The translations under genes and the position numbers were made by a program. The notes under the pieces were generated by a model. It was not told the origin of the DNA. It ran no database searches and saw only the letters and a program-made list of their open reading frames with translations. Shown here piece by piece: positions 15,643-23,959 of a DNA stretch of 39,796 nt; position 1 is the first letter of the stretch; every line of letters begins with the position of its first letter. Origin of the DNA: an uncultured Collinsella sp. (lineage in GTDB: Bacteria > Actinomycetota > Coriobacteriia > Coriobacteriales > Coriobacteriaceae); the NCBI GenBank assembly GCA_902478365.1, contig CABSKX010000018.1, positions 1 through 39,796 on the forward strand, written 5' to 3'.

Positions 15643-17592
15643 CTAGAGCTCGCAGGCAATCTTGTAGCCGTCGCCGATGGCATCGCGGATGTTGCCGCAC
15701 TTCTGGGCATCGCCCAGTACGTGGGCAGCAACGCCAGCAGCGGCAAGGTCGTCGGCCAGCTTGGTATTGGGACGATAGCCCATGGCAAGCACCAGCGTAT
15801 CGGCATCGGCGATGGTGTGGACCTCGCCGTCCTTTTCGTAGCTGATGGTGTCCTCGGTGATCTCGGTCACCTTGGCCTCGGTCAGCACGTGGACGCCCTT
15901 GGAGAGCATGCGCGTGATGAGCACCGCGCGGCCGGCACCGCCCTCGTTGGCAGCAAGCGTCTTGGTCATCTCGATGACGGTGACATCGCGATTGGCCGGC
16001 GACAGGTCGTTGACCAACGGGGCCAGGTAATCGGCCGTCTCGCAGCCAACGGTGCCGCCGCCCACAATGACGATCTTCTTGCCCGGGAAAGCCTTGCCAC
16101 CCAGCAGGTCGTCAGCCGTCATAACCTGCTTAAAGCCCTGCATGAAGGCCGGAGCGATGGGCTCGGCGCCATAAGCTAGGACGACCTCGTAGCCGGCGTA
16201 GTCACGCTGAATGTCCTCGGCAGTAAGCTCGGTGCCAAATACGCACTTCACGCCGGCCTCGGCCAGGCGACGATACTGATACTTGATCACGCGGGTGAGT
16301 TCCTGCTTTGCCGGCGGAACGGCTGCGATACGCATCTCGCCGCCCGGCTCGTCCTGCTTATCCACGAGCACCACGTTGTGACCGCGCTTGGCGGCAATGA
16401 ACGCCGCCTCCATGCCCGCGGGACCGGCGCCCACAACCAGTACGTTCTTGGCCTCGGCGGCAGGCTCGTAGCCGGCCTCGTCGCGCTCCACGTCCGGGTT
16501 GACGGTGCAGGAGATGCGCTTGCCAAACATGATGCCGTTCAAGCAGCGCAGGCAGCCAATGCAGGGACGGATGTCGTCGGCGTTGCCGGCAGCGGCCTTG
16601 TTGCAGAACTCGGCATCGCACAGATTGGCGCGGCCCATCATGCAGATGTCGGCAGCGCCGTCCTCGATCAGCTCCTCGGCAATCCAGGCCTCGTTGATGC
16701 GGCCGACCGTGGCGACGGGAATGTTGACGTGTTTTTTAATCTCACGCGAGCAGGCGGCGTGCGACGCCTGCTGGGTACCAGCGGCGGGAATCGCGGAGCC
16801 GCGCTTGATGGTGGTACCGCCCGACACGTGAATCATGTCGACGCCGGCCTTCTCCAGACGACGCGAGACGTAGATCATGTCGTTGAGGGTCAGGCCGCCA
16901 TCGGTGTACTCATCGCCCGAGATGCGGACGTCGATGATAAAGTCCTTGCCGCAGCGCTCGCGAATCTCGGCGATGACCTCGAGCAAGAAGCGCATGCGGG
17001 CGTCGAGCGAGCCGCCGTACTCGTCGGTGCGCTTGTTGTAGAGCGGAGTCAAAAAGCCGCCGAGCATACCGTGGGCGTGCGCCGCATGGACCTCGACGCC
17101 ATCGACGCCAGCCTTCTGCATACGCACGGCAGCGTCGCCAAACTGATGCGTGAGCTCGTGAATCTCGTCGACCGTGATGGGGCGCGGTGCCTCGCGGGCA
17201 TAGGACGGTCCCACGAAGGACGGAGCGATCAGGCGCGGCGTGCCCGGAATGTTAAAGGCCATGTAGGCGGGGTGGAAGAGCTGCGGCATGATCTTGCAGC
17301 CGTACTCATGCACGGCGGCGGCGAGCTTTTCCCAGCCGGGGATAAACGTGTCGTCGTAGCAGCACATGTCGCCCGGCAGATAGGTATAGGTGGGCTCGAC
17401 CGTCACGACCTCGGTGATGATGAGGCCCACGCCGCCCTTGGCACGGGCACGGTAATGATCGACCAAATCGTCGGTCACATAGCCATGATCGGCCAGGTTG
17501 GTGGACACCGGCGGCATAAAGACGCGGTTCTTGACCTCGGTCGTACCGACCTTGATCGGGCTAAAGAGCATCGGATAGGCGGAGGACTCCAT
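15643..17592 (-). CDS. NADH:flavin/enoate reductase-type oxidoreductase (Old Yellow Enzyme + Fe-S + FAD/NAD domains)
   Basis: This 649-aa enzyme has the 2,4-dienoyl-CoA reductase/trimethylamine dehydrogenase/BaiCD plan. An N-terminal FMN-binding TIM barrel (1-350; GVDGVEVHAAHAHGML, YNKRTDEYGGSL, FIIDVRISGDEY) is followed by a four-cysteine 4Fe-4S site (CIGCLRC and a fourth Cys in RISCTVNP). The C-terminal nucleotide-binding domains carry NVLVVGAGPAGMEAA and KIVIVGGGTVGCETAD. It should move electrons from NAD(P)H through FAD and Fe-S to FMN to reduce an activated C=C bond. Bile acid or fatty enoate substrates are known for relatives; the actual substrate is not known here. Start ATG 17592 has AAAGGAA upstream; a longer frame to 17673 lacks one. 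Confidence 0.92.
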   Translation of the reverse strand: MESSAYPMLFSPIKVGTTEVKNRVFMPPVSTNLADHGYVTDDLVDHYRARAKGGVGLIITEVVTVEPTYTYLPGDMCCYDDTFIPGWEKLAAAVHEYGCKIMPQLFHPAYMAFNIPGTPRLIAPSFVGPSYAREAPRPITVDEIHELTHQFGDAAVRMQKAGVDGVEVHAAHAHGMLGGFLTPLYNKRTDEYGGSLDARMRFLLEVIAEIRERCGKDFIIDVRISGDEYTDGGLTLNDMIYVSRRLEKAGVDMIHVSGGTTIKRGSAIPAAGTQQASHAACSREIKKHVNIPVATVGRINEAWIAEELIEDGAADICMMGRANLCDAEFCNKAAAGNADDIRPCIGCLRCLNGIMFGKRISCTVNPDVERDEAGYEPAAEAKNVLVVGAGPAGMEAAFIAAKRGHNVVLVDKQDEPGGEMRIAAVPPAKQELTRVIKYQYRRLAEAGVKCVFGTELTAEDIQRDYAGYEVVLAYGAEPIAPAFMQGFKQVMTADDLLGGKAFPGKKIVIVGGGTVGCETADYLAPLVNDLSPANRDVTVIEMTKTLAANEGGAGRAVLITRMLSKGVHVLTEAKVTEITEDTISYEKDGEVHTIADADTLVLAMGYRPNTKLADDLAAAGVAAHVLGDAQKCGNIRDAIGDGYKIACEL

Positions 17593-17694
17593 ACAGGGTT
17601 CCTTTCGTTTAAGCCGCTCGGCGGCAGTTGCTAACGTACTTATCGTATCAGCAACCGCCGTATCCGCGGCCAAACATACCCAAACGCCGGTCGG

Positions 17695-17895
17695 CTAATG
17701 AATACCGCGGCCCAAGTCTTCGGCGATTTTGTCTACGCCCTTAAGTGCAGCGCACGTCTTTTTGTTGGAGCAATGCCCCGTACAAACGCCACCCTGAGCG
17801 CAGTCGGCGCAGGTGCCCTTGCGGTAGATGCGCACGCATACCGCGACAAACGCAACGCCGATAACAGCCAGTACAACAATATCGATAGGTGCCAT
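17695..17895 (-). CDS. FeoB-associated Cys-rich membrane protein
   Basis: This 66-aa protein has one N-terminal membrane helix (IDIVVLAVIGVAFVAVCVRIY). A short cytoplasmic tail follows with five cysteines in CADCAQGGVCTGHC and KKTC. The combination is typical of the small FeoB-associated family. It lies 175 bases downstream of feoB on the same strand, after the feoB terminator. It may help Fe(II) transfer or FeoB assembly; its exact role is not established in the family. Confidence 0.85.
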   Translation of the reverse strand: MAPIDIVVLAVIGVAFVAVCVRIYRKGTCADCAQGGVCTGHCSNKKTCAALKGVDKIAEDLGRGIH

Positions 17896-18013
17896 AGCAA
17901 GCCTCCTCTAGTTAACCATCACTTACTTTACCCCATTCTCCACCTACCAAAAAGGGACAGGTTTATTTTGGTCGGTTTTATCTGCGGAAACGCCATATCT
18001 CCCCCACCAAAAA

Positions 18014-18040
18014 GCCCGAGTGTCGCTGGGACACCCGGGC
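18014..18040 (-). terminator. Terminator of feoB
   Basis: An 11-bp stem (18014-18024 with 18030-18040, one wobble) starts ~30 bases past the feoB stop and is followed by TTTTTGGTGGG on the minus strand. Readthrough may still supply the Cys-rich gene. Confidence 0.8.
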
Positions 18041-18070
18041 TCGTGGAAAGGGGTTAATCCTTATTCGGAC

Positions 18071-20398
18071 TTAAGCGGAAACTGCGGCGGAAGCAGTGTT
18101 GGTCTCGTCCTCGTCGGTCCATGCATGCTTGGGCATGGGACGGAAGATCTGGAAGAGCATCGCAACCAGCAGCACGATGGCCACAATCGTCCAGATACCA
18201 AACTGTCCAAGAACAAGCAGGTTGTAGAACTGGTTGATGAACAGGCCGATCACCCAAGCGAAGATGCACTCGTAACCGATGGCAATCGCGAACCACTTGC
18301 CGGAATCCATCTGGTTGCGGATGGCACCCATGGCAGCAAAGCACGGAGCGCACAGCAGGTTGAACGCGCCGAAGGCGACGCAAGCGCCCATGGTGGGGAA
18401 CATGCCGGCAAACGCGGTCCACAGGCTCGGGTCGGTCTCGCCCGCGTCGGCAACGGACAGCAGCGAGCCGGCGGTGGCGACGACGTTCTCCTTGGCGACA
18501 AGGCCCGAGACGGACAGCGCTGTTGCCTGCCAGGTGCTAAAGCCAAGCGGGGCGAAGATCCAGGAGATCAGGTTACCGAGCATGGCCAGCACGGAGTAGT
18601 CCATGAACTCCTCGGAGATGCCGTCCATCGCGGGCAGGTAGCCAAAGGAACCGTTGTAGCTACCAAAGTTGGACAGGAACCAAACCACGACAGTGGACGC
18701 GAAGATGACCGTACCGGCCTTCTTGATAAAGGCCCAGCAGCGCTCCCACACGTGCAGCGCCCAAGAGCGGATCGCCGGGAAGTGGTAGGCAGGAAGCTCC
18801 ATAACAAACGGCGTCGGGCGGCCGGCGAAGAGCTTGGTCTTCTTGAGCATGAGGCCCGAAGCGATGACGGCAAAGACGCCCAGGAAGTAGAACAGCGGAC
18901 TGATCCACGCGGCGGTGGTGGAAGAATCGCCGATGATGGAACCCATGAGCAGGGCGATGATCGGCAGCTTGGCACCACAGGGGATGAACGTGGTGGTCAT
19001 AACCGTCATGCGGCGGTCCTTCTCGTTCTCGATGGTCTTGGTAGCCATGACTCCGGGAACGCCGCAGCCCGAGGTCACGAGCATGGGGATAAAGGACTTA
19101 CCGGACAGGCCAAAGCGGCGGAACACGCGGTCCATGATGAAGGCGACGCGGGCCATGTAGCCGCAGTCCTCCAGGAAAGAGAGCATCACGAACAACAGGA
19201 ACATCTGCGGGACAAAGCCCATGATGGCGCCGATGCCGGCCACGATACCGTCGCAGACAAGGGAGTCAACAAGACCGCCGTCCTCGGTGCCGCCCGCCAC
19301 AAGGGCGTCATGCACCGCGGTGGTGATACCCGGGACATAGGGGCCGTACTGCGCCGGGTCGACCGAGTCGGCATCGTCGCCCGCAGCCTCGACGGCTGCA
19401 TCGTAGGCATCGCGGCCCTGACCGAGCACATACCAACCGTCGGTGCCAAAGAGCTGGTCGTTGGTGAAGTCGGTCACCGTGCCGCCCAGGGTGGAAACGG
19501 CGATGTAGTACACGCAGAACATGATGACGACAAAGATCGGCAAGCCCAGGATACGGTTGGTAACCACACGGTCGATCTTCTCGGAGGTGCTCATCTTGGC
19601 CGGGGCCTTGGTGAGGCACTCATCGATGATGTGCGCGATGACGCCGTAGCGCTCACCGGTGATGATGGACTCGGCATCGTCGTCGCAGTCCTGCTCGCAC
19701 TGGGCGACCAGCTCCTCCACGCGAGCGGCCTTCTCCTTGGTGAGGTTGATGAGCTTGCAGGCGTCTGCATCACGCTCGAACAGCTTGACGGCGTAATAGC
19801 GACGCTTGTTAGCGGGAACGCTCGCCGGCAGGTTGTTCTCGATGTGGTCCAGAACGTCCTCGATGGAGGAGTCGAACTTGTGCTCCGGCACCTCGCCCTT
19901 GGAAGCAGCGGACTTCTTAACCTGCTCGAACAGCTCCTTGATGCCCTTGTTCTTAAGGGCCGAGATCATCATGACCGGGCAGCCGAGCTTCTTGGAGAGC
20001 TTGTCCGTGTCGATCTTGTCGCCGTTCTTCTCGACCAAGTCGGCCATGTTGAGGGCAACAACCACGGGCAGGCCGGTCTCGATAACCTGAAGCGCCAGGT
20101 ACAGGTTACGCTCGAGGTTGGTGGCATCGACAACTTGGACGACAACATCGGGCTCGCCGCTCATGAGGTAATCGCGCGAGCATTGCTCCTCGGGGCTGTA
20201 GGGGGAAAGCGAGTAGATGCCAGGGAGGTCCGTGATGGTAACGTTCTTGTCGCTTAGGAGCTTGGCTTCCTTTTTCTCAACCGTGACGCCGGGCCAGTTG
20301 CCAACGTAGCCGTTGGCGCCGGTGATCAGGTTGAAAAGCGTGGTCTTGCCGCAGTTGGGGTTACCCGCCAGCGCGACATGGATCTGAGAATCCGCCAT
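18071..20398 (-). CDS. feoB: Ferrous iron transporter FeoB
   Basis: This 775-aa protein imports Fe(II) across the cytoplasmic membrane. The N-terminal G domain (1-170) shows G1 GNPNCGKTTLF, a G2 region, G3 DLPGIYSLS and G4 NMADL. A helical spacer (about 170-275) follows, then a polytopic core with two gate repeats (FIPMLVTSGCGVPG; CAPCFAAMG near the C-terminus). Length is normal. Start ATG 20398 has AAGGAAGAAGG upstream. It is preceded by two feoA genes; the 123-base gap to the nearer one contains an operator-like inverted repeat, so feoB may also be expressed and regulated separately. A Cys-rich partner follows. Confidence 0.97.
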   Translation of the reverse strand: MADSQIHVALAGNPNCGKTTLFNLITGANGYVGNWPGVTVEKKEAKLLSDKNVTITDLPGIYSLSPYSPEEQCSRDYLMSGEPDVVVQVVDATNLERNLYLALQVIETGLPVVVALNMADLVEKNGDKIDTDKLSKKLGCPVMMISALKNKGIKELFEQVKKSAASKGEVPEHKFDSSIEDVLDHIENNLPASVPANKRRYYAVKLFERDADACKLINLTKEKAARVEELVAQCEQDCDDDAESIITGERYGVIAHIIDECLTKAPAKMSTSEKIDRVVTNRILGLPIFVVIMFCVYYIAVSTLGGTVTDFTNDQLFGTDGWYVLGQGRDAYDAAVEAAGDDADSVDPAQYGPYVPGITTAVHDALVAGGTEDGGLVDSLVCDGIVAGIGAIMGFVPQMFLLFVMLSFLEDCGYMARVAFIMDRVFRRFGLSGKSFIPMLVTSGCGVPGVMATKTIENEKDRRMTVMTTTFIPCGAKLPIIALLMGSIIGDSSTTAAWISPLFYFLGVFAVIASGLMLKKTKLFAGRPTPFVMELPAYHFPAIRSWALHVWERCWAFIKKAGTVIFASTVVVWFLSNFGSYNGSFGYLPAMDGISEEFMDYSVLAMLGNLISWIFAPLGFSTWQATALSVSGLVAKENVVATAGSLLSVADAGETDPSLWTAFAGMFPTMGACVAFGAFNLLCAPCFAAMGAIRNQMDSGKWFAIAIGYECIFAWVIGLFINQFYNLLVLGQFGIWTIVAIVLLVAMLFQIFRPMPKHAWTDEDETNTASAAVSA

Positions 20399-20473
20399 TC
20401 AATCCTTCTTCCTTGTGTGCCTGCGCTGCTTTCTCCGCGCAGGCTGGATAATGTGCTTCAAAGATGCTGCATT

Positions 20474-20493
20474 AAGTTAGAAATACCTAACTT
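20474..20493. promoter_or_regulatory. Operator-like inverted repeat upstream of feoB
   Basis: AAGTTAG-N6-CTAACTT lies between feoA and feoB. The arms resemble DtxR/IdeR/MntR-type half-sites (TTAGGTTAG), although the spacer is longer than in the classical 19-bp box. The same AAAGTTA half-site occurs in the repeat at 21067-21122. Confidence 0.55.
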
Positions 20494-20521
20494 TATCTGC
20501 AGAAATATACGCCGCGAGCCC

Positions 20522-20743
20522 TTACTGGACCTCGACGACGGCCGCCTCCTCCTTGCGGATGGAAAGCTCGTAGCCGCGCACGTTGATCTCGACCGGATCA
20601 CCGAGCGGTGCAACCTTCACGACCTTGAACGAAGTGCCCTTGATGAGCCCCAAGTCCATAAGGTGGCGGCGAAGCGCACCCTCACCGTGAAGCTTGACGA
20701 TGGTAGAGCTCTCGCCCACCTTAACGTCACCCAACGTCTTCAT
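20522..20743 (-). CDS. feoA: Ferrous iron transport protein FeoA (second copy in operon)
   Basis: This 73-aa protein has the SH3-like FeoA fold: LGDVKVGESSTIVKL, then LRRHLMDLGLIKGTSFKVV and VRGYELSIRKEEAAVVEV. FeoA proteins are small cytosolic partners that bind FeoB. It lies 39 bases downstream of another FeoA-type gene and upstream of feoB. The two copies are clearly diverged, so they may not be equivalent. Confidence 0.92.
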   Translation of the reverse strand: MKTLGDVKVGESSTIVKLHGEGALRRHLMDLGLIKGTSFKVVKVAPLGDPVEINVRGYELSIRKEEAAVVEVQ

Positions 20744-20782
20744 CCTCTTGTCCCCCTTTCGGTTTTTATGAAATGCTGCTGA

Positions 20783-21025
20783 CTAACCGACGGTCATGAT
20801 GTGCATGGCAACCTTGGAATCGATGCCAAAGCGTGCGCCCAGCACCGTGACGATGATATTGGCACCACTCGAGCTCACCACGTGGATTTCGTTGCCCTCG
20901 ACAAAGCCGAGGTCCTTGAGGTGGTGTTTCATGTCCTCATTGCCCTTTACACGAGACACGCGCACGGTTTCGCCCGCTTTTACCATCGAAAGCGGCATGG
21001 CCGGCATCTGCGGTCCGCAAGACAT
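20783..21025 (-). CDS. FeoA-domain protein (first copy in operon)
   Basis: This 80-aa protein has the same FeoA fold (VKAGETVRVSRVKGNE, then MKHHLKDLGFVEGNEIHVV, ending GARFGIDSKVAMHIMTVG). A 13-residue N-terminal extension carries a lone cysteine (MSCGPQMPAMPLS). Start ATG 21025 has TAGGAG 7 bases upstream. It is the first gene of the iron operon and follows a perfect inverted repeat that is probably the metal-responsive operator. Confidence 0.9.
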   Translation of the reverse strand: MSCGPQMPAMPLSMVKAGETVRVSRVKGNEDMKHHLKDLGFVEGNEIHVVSSSGANIIVTVLGARFGIDSKVAMHIMTVG

Positions 21026-21066
21026 GAGTTGCTCCTAACGTCAGTTCGTCCTCAACATCGACGCGT

Positions 21067-21122
21067 AAAAAGTTAACCACGTCTATGTTCGCTATAGTAA
21101 ACTAGCACGTGGTTAACTTTTT
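21067..21122. promoter_or_regulatory. Perfect 16-bp inverted repeat in the feo promoter region
   Basis: Arms 21067-21082 and 21107-21122 (AAAAAGTTAACCACGT and its complement) are identical and 24 bases apart, ~40 bases upstream of the first feoA start. TATAGC and CATAGA elements lie between the arms on the minus strand, so a protein bound to both arms would block transcription. A metal-responsive repressor is the likely ligand (inference). Confidence 0.65.
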
Positions 21123-21173
21123 GGAAAGGGTCCCCATTCAGATTTCGAAAAAGTTTCCTATACGAAACAAAAA

Positions 21174-21204
21174 GGCGCGGCAAAGGACCATCCTTTACCG
21201 CGCC
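21174..21204 (-). terminator. Terminator of the HPr-like gene
   Basis: A 14-bp stem (21174-21187 with 21191-21204, one mismatch) begins just past the stop and is followed by TTTTTGTTTCG on the minus strand. Confidence 0.8.
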
Positions 21205-21213
21205 CTATCATGC

Positions 21214-21462
21214 TTAGAGCGAGAGATTTCTGATCGATGTGACACAGGAGGCCTCATCCACGCCCGAAACGCGGAACACGATGTCCTCGCCACATTCGCC
21301 ACAGAGTGCCATGAGCCCTATAACGTCGCGGCCATCGACATGACGATTGCCAATCGAAACCGACACGTCACTACGATGCTTGGCGATAATGTCATAAAGC
21401 AGCGCAACCGGGCGGGCATGCAATCCCAACGGATCTTTAATCGTCTTCGTAAATTCGACCAT
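21214..21462 (-). CDS. HPr-like phosphocarrier protein with Asp at the regulatory Ser46 position
   Basis: This 82-aa protein has the HPr fold. Histidine 15 lies in DPLGLHARPVALL, exactly the PTS phosphorylation position. Residue 46, normally the serine phosphorylated by HPr kinase (KSIMG), is Asp in VDGRDVIGLM. The sequence also has three cysteines (LCGECGED and ASCVTS), which are unusual in HPr. Start ATG 21462 has GGGAGGGG upstream; an ATG at 21507 would add 15 residues and break the exact numbering. No other PTS gene is nearby. It may be a PTS or regulatory paralogue rather than the main HPr. Confidence 0.85.
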   Translation of the reverse strand: MVEFTKTIKDPLGLHARPVALLYDIIAKHRSDVSVSIGNRHVDGRDVIGLMALCGECGEDIVFRVSGVDEASCVTSIRNLSL

Positions 21463-21559
21463 GTCCCCTCCCACGACATCGCACATTCGGCCGGCAAACC
21501 CAGCCACGTGGTAGCTATTGTAGCGTTAGATGCTTGTCGAGAGCTCCTCTGAGCACCTC

Positions 21560-21779
21560 GTGGGCAAAAAGTGGCAAATATGAGTACTGCCACCAATTTA
21601 GTAGCAGCAAAATCGAGAGCAAATTGCTTACTTTAAGCGATTCGAAGAGGTTGAAAGCCGTCAAACGCCCTTTAAAGGGGGTTAGATAAATTGATTGTGA
21701 GCCCATTTTTACTCAGAACAGGCCGAAAAATATGACACCTCTTTTGCAGCAGTACTCATATTTGGCATTTTTTGCCCAC
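21560..21779. repeat. Inverted-repeat element, 220 bp with 31-bp arms
   Basis: Arms 21560-21590 and 21749-21779 are inverted copies with two mismatches (GTGGGCAAAAA, then CAAATATGAGTACTGC). The 158-base interior is low in GC and has no credible gene. It occupies most of the 420-base gap between the HPr-like gene and the APC transporter. It looks like a MITE or a conserved intergenic element. Confidence 0.7.
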
Positions 21780-21811
21780 AGAGTCCAAAATCCATGCCCC
21801 AAAACACAAAA

Positions 21812-21835
21812 GGAGGGGCCTCGTAAGGCCCCTCC
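21812..21835 (-). terminator. Terminator of the APC transporter gene
   Basis: A perfect 9-bp GC-rich stem (21812-21820 with 21827-21835) is followed on the minus strand by TTTTGTGTTTT. It lies ~50 bases past the stop. Confidence 0.85.
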
Positions 21836-21884
21836 CTAGGAAAGGGAATCGATTTATTCCACAGCCGTAGATTAATCCTAGCCG

Positions 21885-23347
21885 CTACTCCATCATATCG
21901 AGGACGGAAGGGCGAAGCTCGTTCTCGGCGGCCTCGGGATCGGTCTCGCGCAGGCGGTTGATGTAGCGGTTGTACCACATCACGGCAAGGCCCAGGAAGA
22001 CAACCACGCCGCCAACGTTGTAGACCAGCGTCAGCCACAGCGGCTGATCGAGCGGAATGGTGCCGCAGATAAGCACGAAGCAGAAGACCACAAGCAGGAA
22101 TGCGGCAACGACCAGGCCAAAGCTGCGCGAGCCCATGCGGAAGCCACGGGGAGCAGCATCGAAGTTCTTGCGCAGCATAAAGTAGGCAAGCAGAATCAGC
22201 AGCGGCGGGAGCAGAGCGGTGGCAGCCGTCATGTTGGTGACAATCATGAGCAGGTCGTCGAGGTTACCGGAGCCCAGGGCCGGGATGATCAGGATGGGGA
22301 CGACGATGGCGAACTGCAGCCAAGCGGCGCGGGCAGGAATGCCATGCTCGTTGAGCTCGACGATCTTGCTACCAAAGACGCCCTTGGGGATCTCGGTGAA
22401 GAAGACCTTGATGGGAGCGGAGGTCCACATCATGAGGGAACCCAGCGTAGCGGCGAGAAGGATCAAGCCGATGACGCGCGTGGACACTTCCATAGGAATG
22501 CCAAAGTGGGCAAAGACAGCGCCGAACACGTCGAAGATGCCGGTGGAGATGGCAACGCTGCCCTCGGGGATGAACAGGTTAACCAGCAGCGAAGCGCCTG
22601 CATACAGAAGGCCGATGGTCAGGCCGGCGATAACGACGGTGCGCACGAAGGCCTTGACGCCACCCTTAAGGTCGTTAAGGAACACGCCGACAGACTCAGC
22701 GCCGCCAACGCCCTGGATGATCCAGGCAAGCGTACCGAAGAAGCCCCACGCAGTTGCGAAGTTGCTCATGTCGGGAGCCACGTTAGCGGGAGTAGGAGCC
22801 GTAGCGAACTCAACGCCGCCAAGGGCAGCAGCCAGGGACAGCAGGATGAACACGGCGGTCAGGCCGAGAGCCGCGGTCGAACCGAAGGAGGAAATGGAGC
22901 CGATCCACTTAGCGCCCTTGGTCGAAACCCACGTGGCGATAGCAAAGACGACGATCTCGATAATGGTGATCCACAGCTGCGAAAGCTCGGCGTTGGCACC
23001 AAAGAACACGTAGCTCGCGTAGATGATTACGTTGGGCAGGACGGACGCAAAGAAGAACAGGTAACGAACCAGTAGCTAAATGCCGTCAGGAACGCCCAGC
23101 GACCACCCATCGAGGTCTTAACCCATGCGTACACGCCCGACTCGGAGTCCTTGTTAAGGCCAACGAACTCGGCGGTAACCAGGGTATAGGGGACAAAGTA
23201 CAAAAGCGTGGCGAAGAAGAACGACGGCGCGGCTGCTAAGCCGATGGCCGCGTTGTTGTTGATGATGTTCTTGATACCGAACACGGCGGCGACCGTCATG
23301 CCCAGCAGAGCGAACGAACCAATCGTTCCTCGTTTTTCAGAGCTCAT
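21885..23347 (-). pseudogene. APC-superfamily amino acid permease, interrupted by a one-base frameshift
   Basis: The first part (from ATG 23347, GGGAGGG upstream) encodes SSEKRGTIGSFALLGMTVAA and continues through WAFLTAFSYWFV. The second frame resumes as LFFFASVLPNVIIYASYVFF and runs to 21885. Together they give about 487 residues and ~12 membrane segments of the APC family, closest in style to YjeM/glutamate-GABA antiporter-like permeases. The frames meet at 23062-23065 (minus GTTACC, where GTTAACC would restore WFVNLFFF). One missing base explains the break; it could be a real mutation or a sequencing error. The rest of the gene has no other damage, so the lesion is recent if real. Confidence 0.85.
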
Positions 23348-23423
23348 AAGCCCTCCCAATCATCCGTTATATCTCATCTAAAACCGTCCGGGCTGCAAGC
23401 GCAATCGTGGACGGCGCACCTGC

Positions 23424-23467
23424 TAAGGGGAATGGGGAAAAGGGAGTCAACAAAGCCATCCCCCTTA
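23424..23467 (-). terminator. Possible terminator after ebgC
   Basis: A 12-bp stem with one wobble (23424-23435 with 23456-23467) and a 20-base loop lies 34 bases past the ebgC stop. The loop is long and no clear T-run follows. Confidence 0.4.
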
Positions 23468-23500
23468 ACGGCGCGAAGCAAACGTCCAGGTGGACGAATA

Positions 23501-23956
23501 CTACTTGTTGGGGAAGGAATAACCTTCGACCGTCACGTGCAGTACCACGACGCGGGGATCCGAAGCCTCGGCGATAACACGGTAAGCCTCGTCGATCTCG
23601 ACGACGGCAACGCCGCCGGCGGGAATCGTCACGGTCTCCCCCGCCCCCTCAAAGCGCTCGCGATCATCGATATCGCTGTAGGCGCGGGTGCAGGTGAGGC
23701 CTGCCTTGGGGGCAACCTCGACAGTCAGGTCGCCGTCGAGCGGGGCGAGCACGGCATGGTAGCGACGGTGACCGACCAGATCGGCGGTTGCGGCCTCGCG
23801 GGCATAGACCCACCAGTACACCAACGAGTCGCCGATGGAGTACGCCACGTCGTGCTGCAGGTCGGCAACGCCATCGAGTGCCTGACCGGTACGCATCCAC
23901 TTCTTGACGGACTTCATCTGAGCATCGAAGTCGGCACGCGAGTTAAAGACATGCAT
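23501..23956 (-). CDS. ebgC: Beta-galactosidase small subunit EbgC (YhcH/YjgK/YiaL family)
   Basis: This 151-aa cupin-like protein belongs to the YhcH/YjgK/YiaL family, of which EbgC is the member that pairs with an Ebg-type beta-galactosidase. Visible features are HDVAYSIGDSLVYWWVYARE, GHRRYHAVLAPLDGDL and the terminal VVVLHVTVEGYSFPNK. It starts 3 bases after the large-subunit stop, the classic ebgA-ebgC order, so the two are co-translated. In the Ebg system the small subunit is needed for full activity. Confidence 0.92.
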   Translation of the reverse strand: MHVFNSRADFDAQMKSVKKWMRTGQALDGVADLQHDVAYSIGDSLVYWWVYAREAATADLVGHRRYHAVLAPLDGDLTVEVAPKAGLTCTRAYSDIDDRERFEGAGETVTIPAGGVAVVEIDEAYRVIAEASDPRVVVLHVTVEGYSFPNK

Positions 23957-23959
23957 GGC

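Noticed and set aside
21515..21706. 63-codon minus-strand frame in the 220-bp element
   Set aside because: It spans one arm and the low-GC interior of the inverted repeat; a coding role is not supported.
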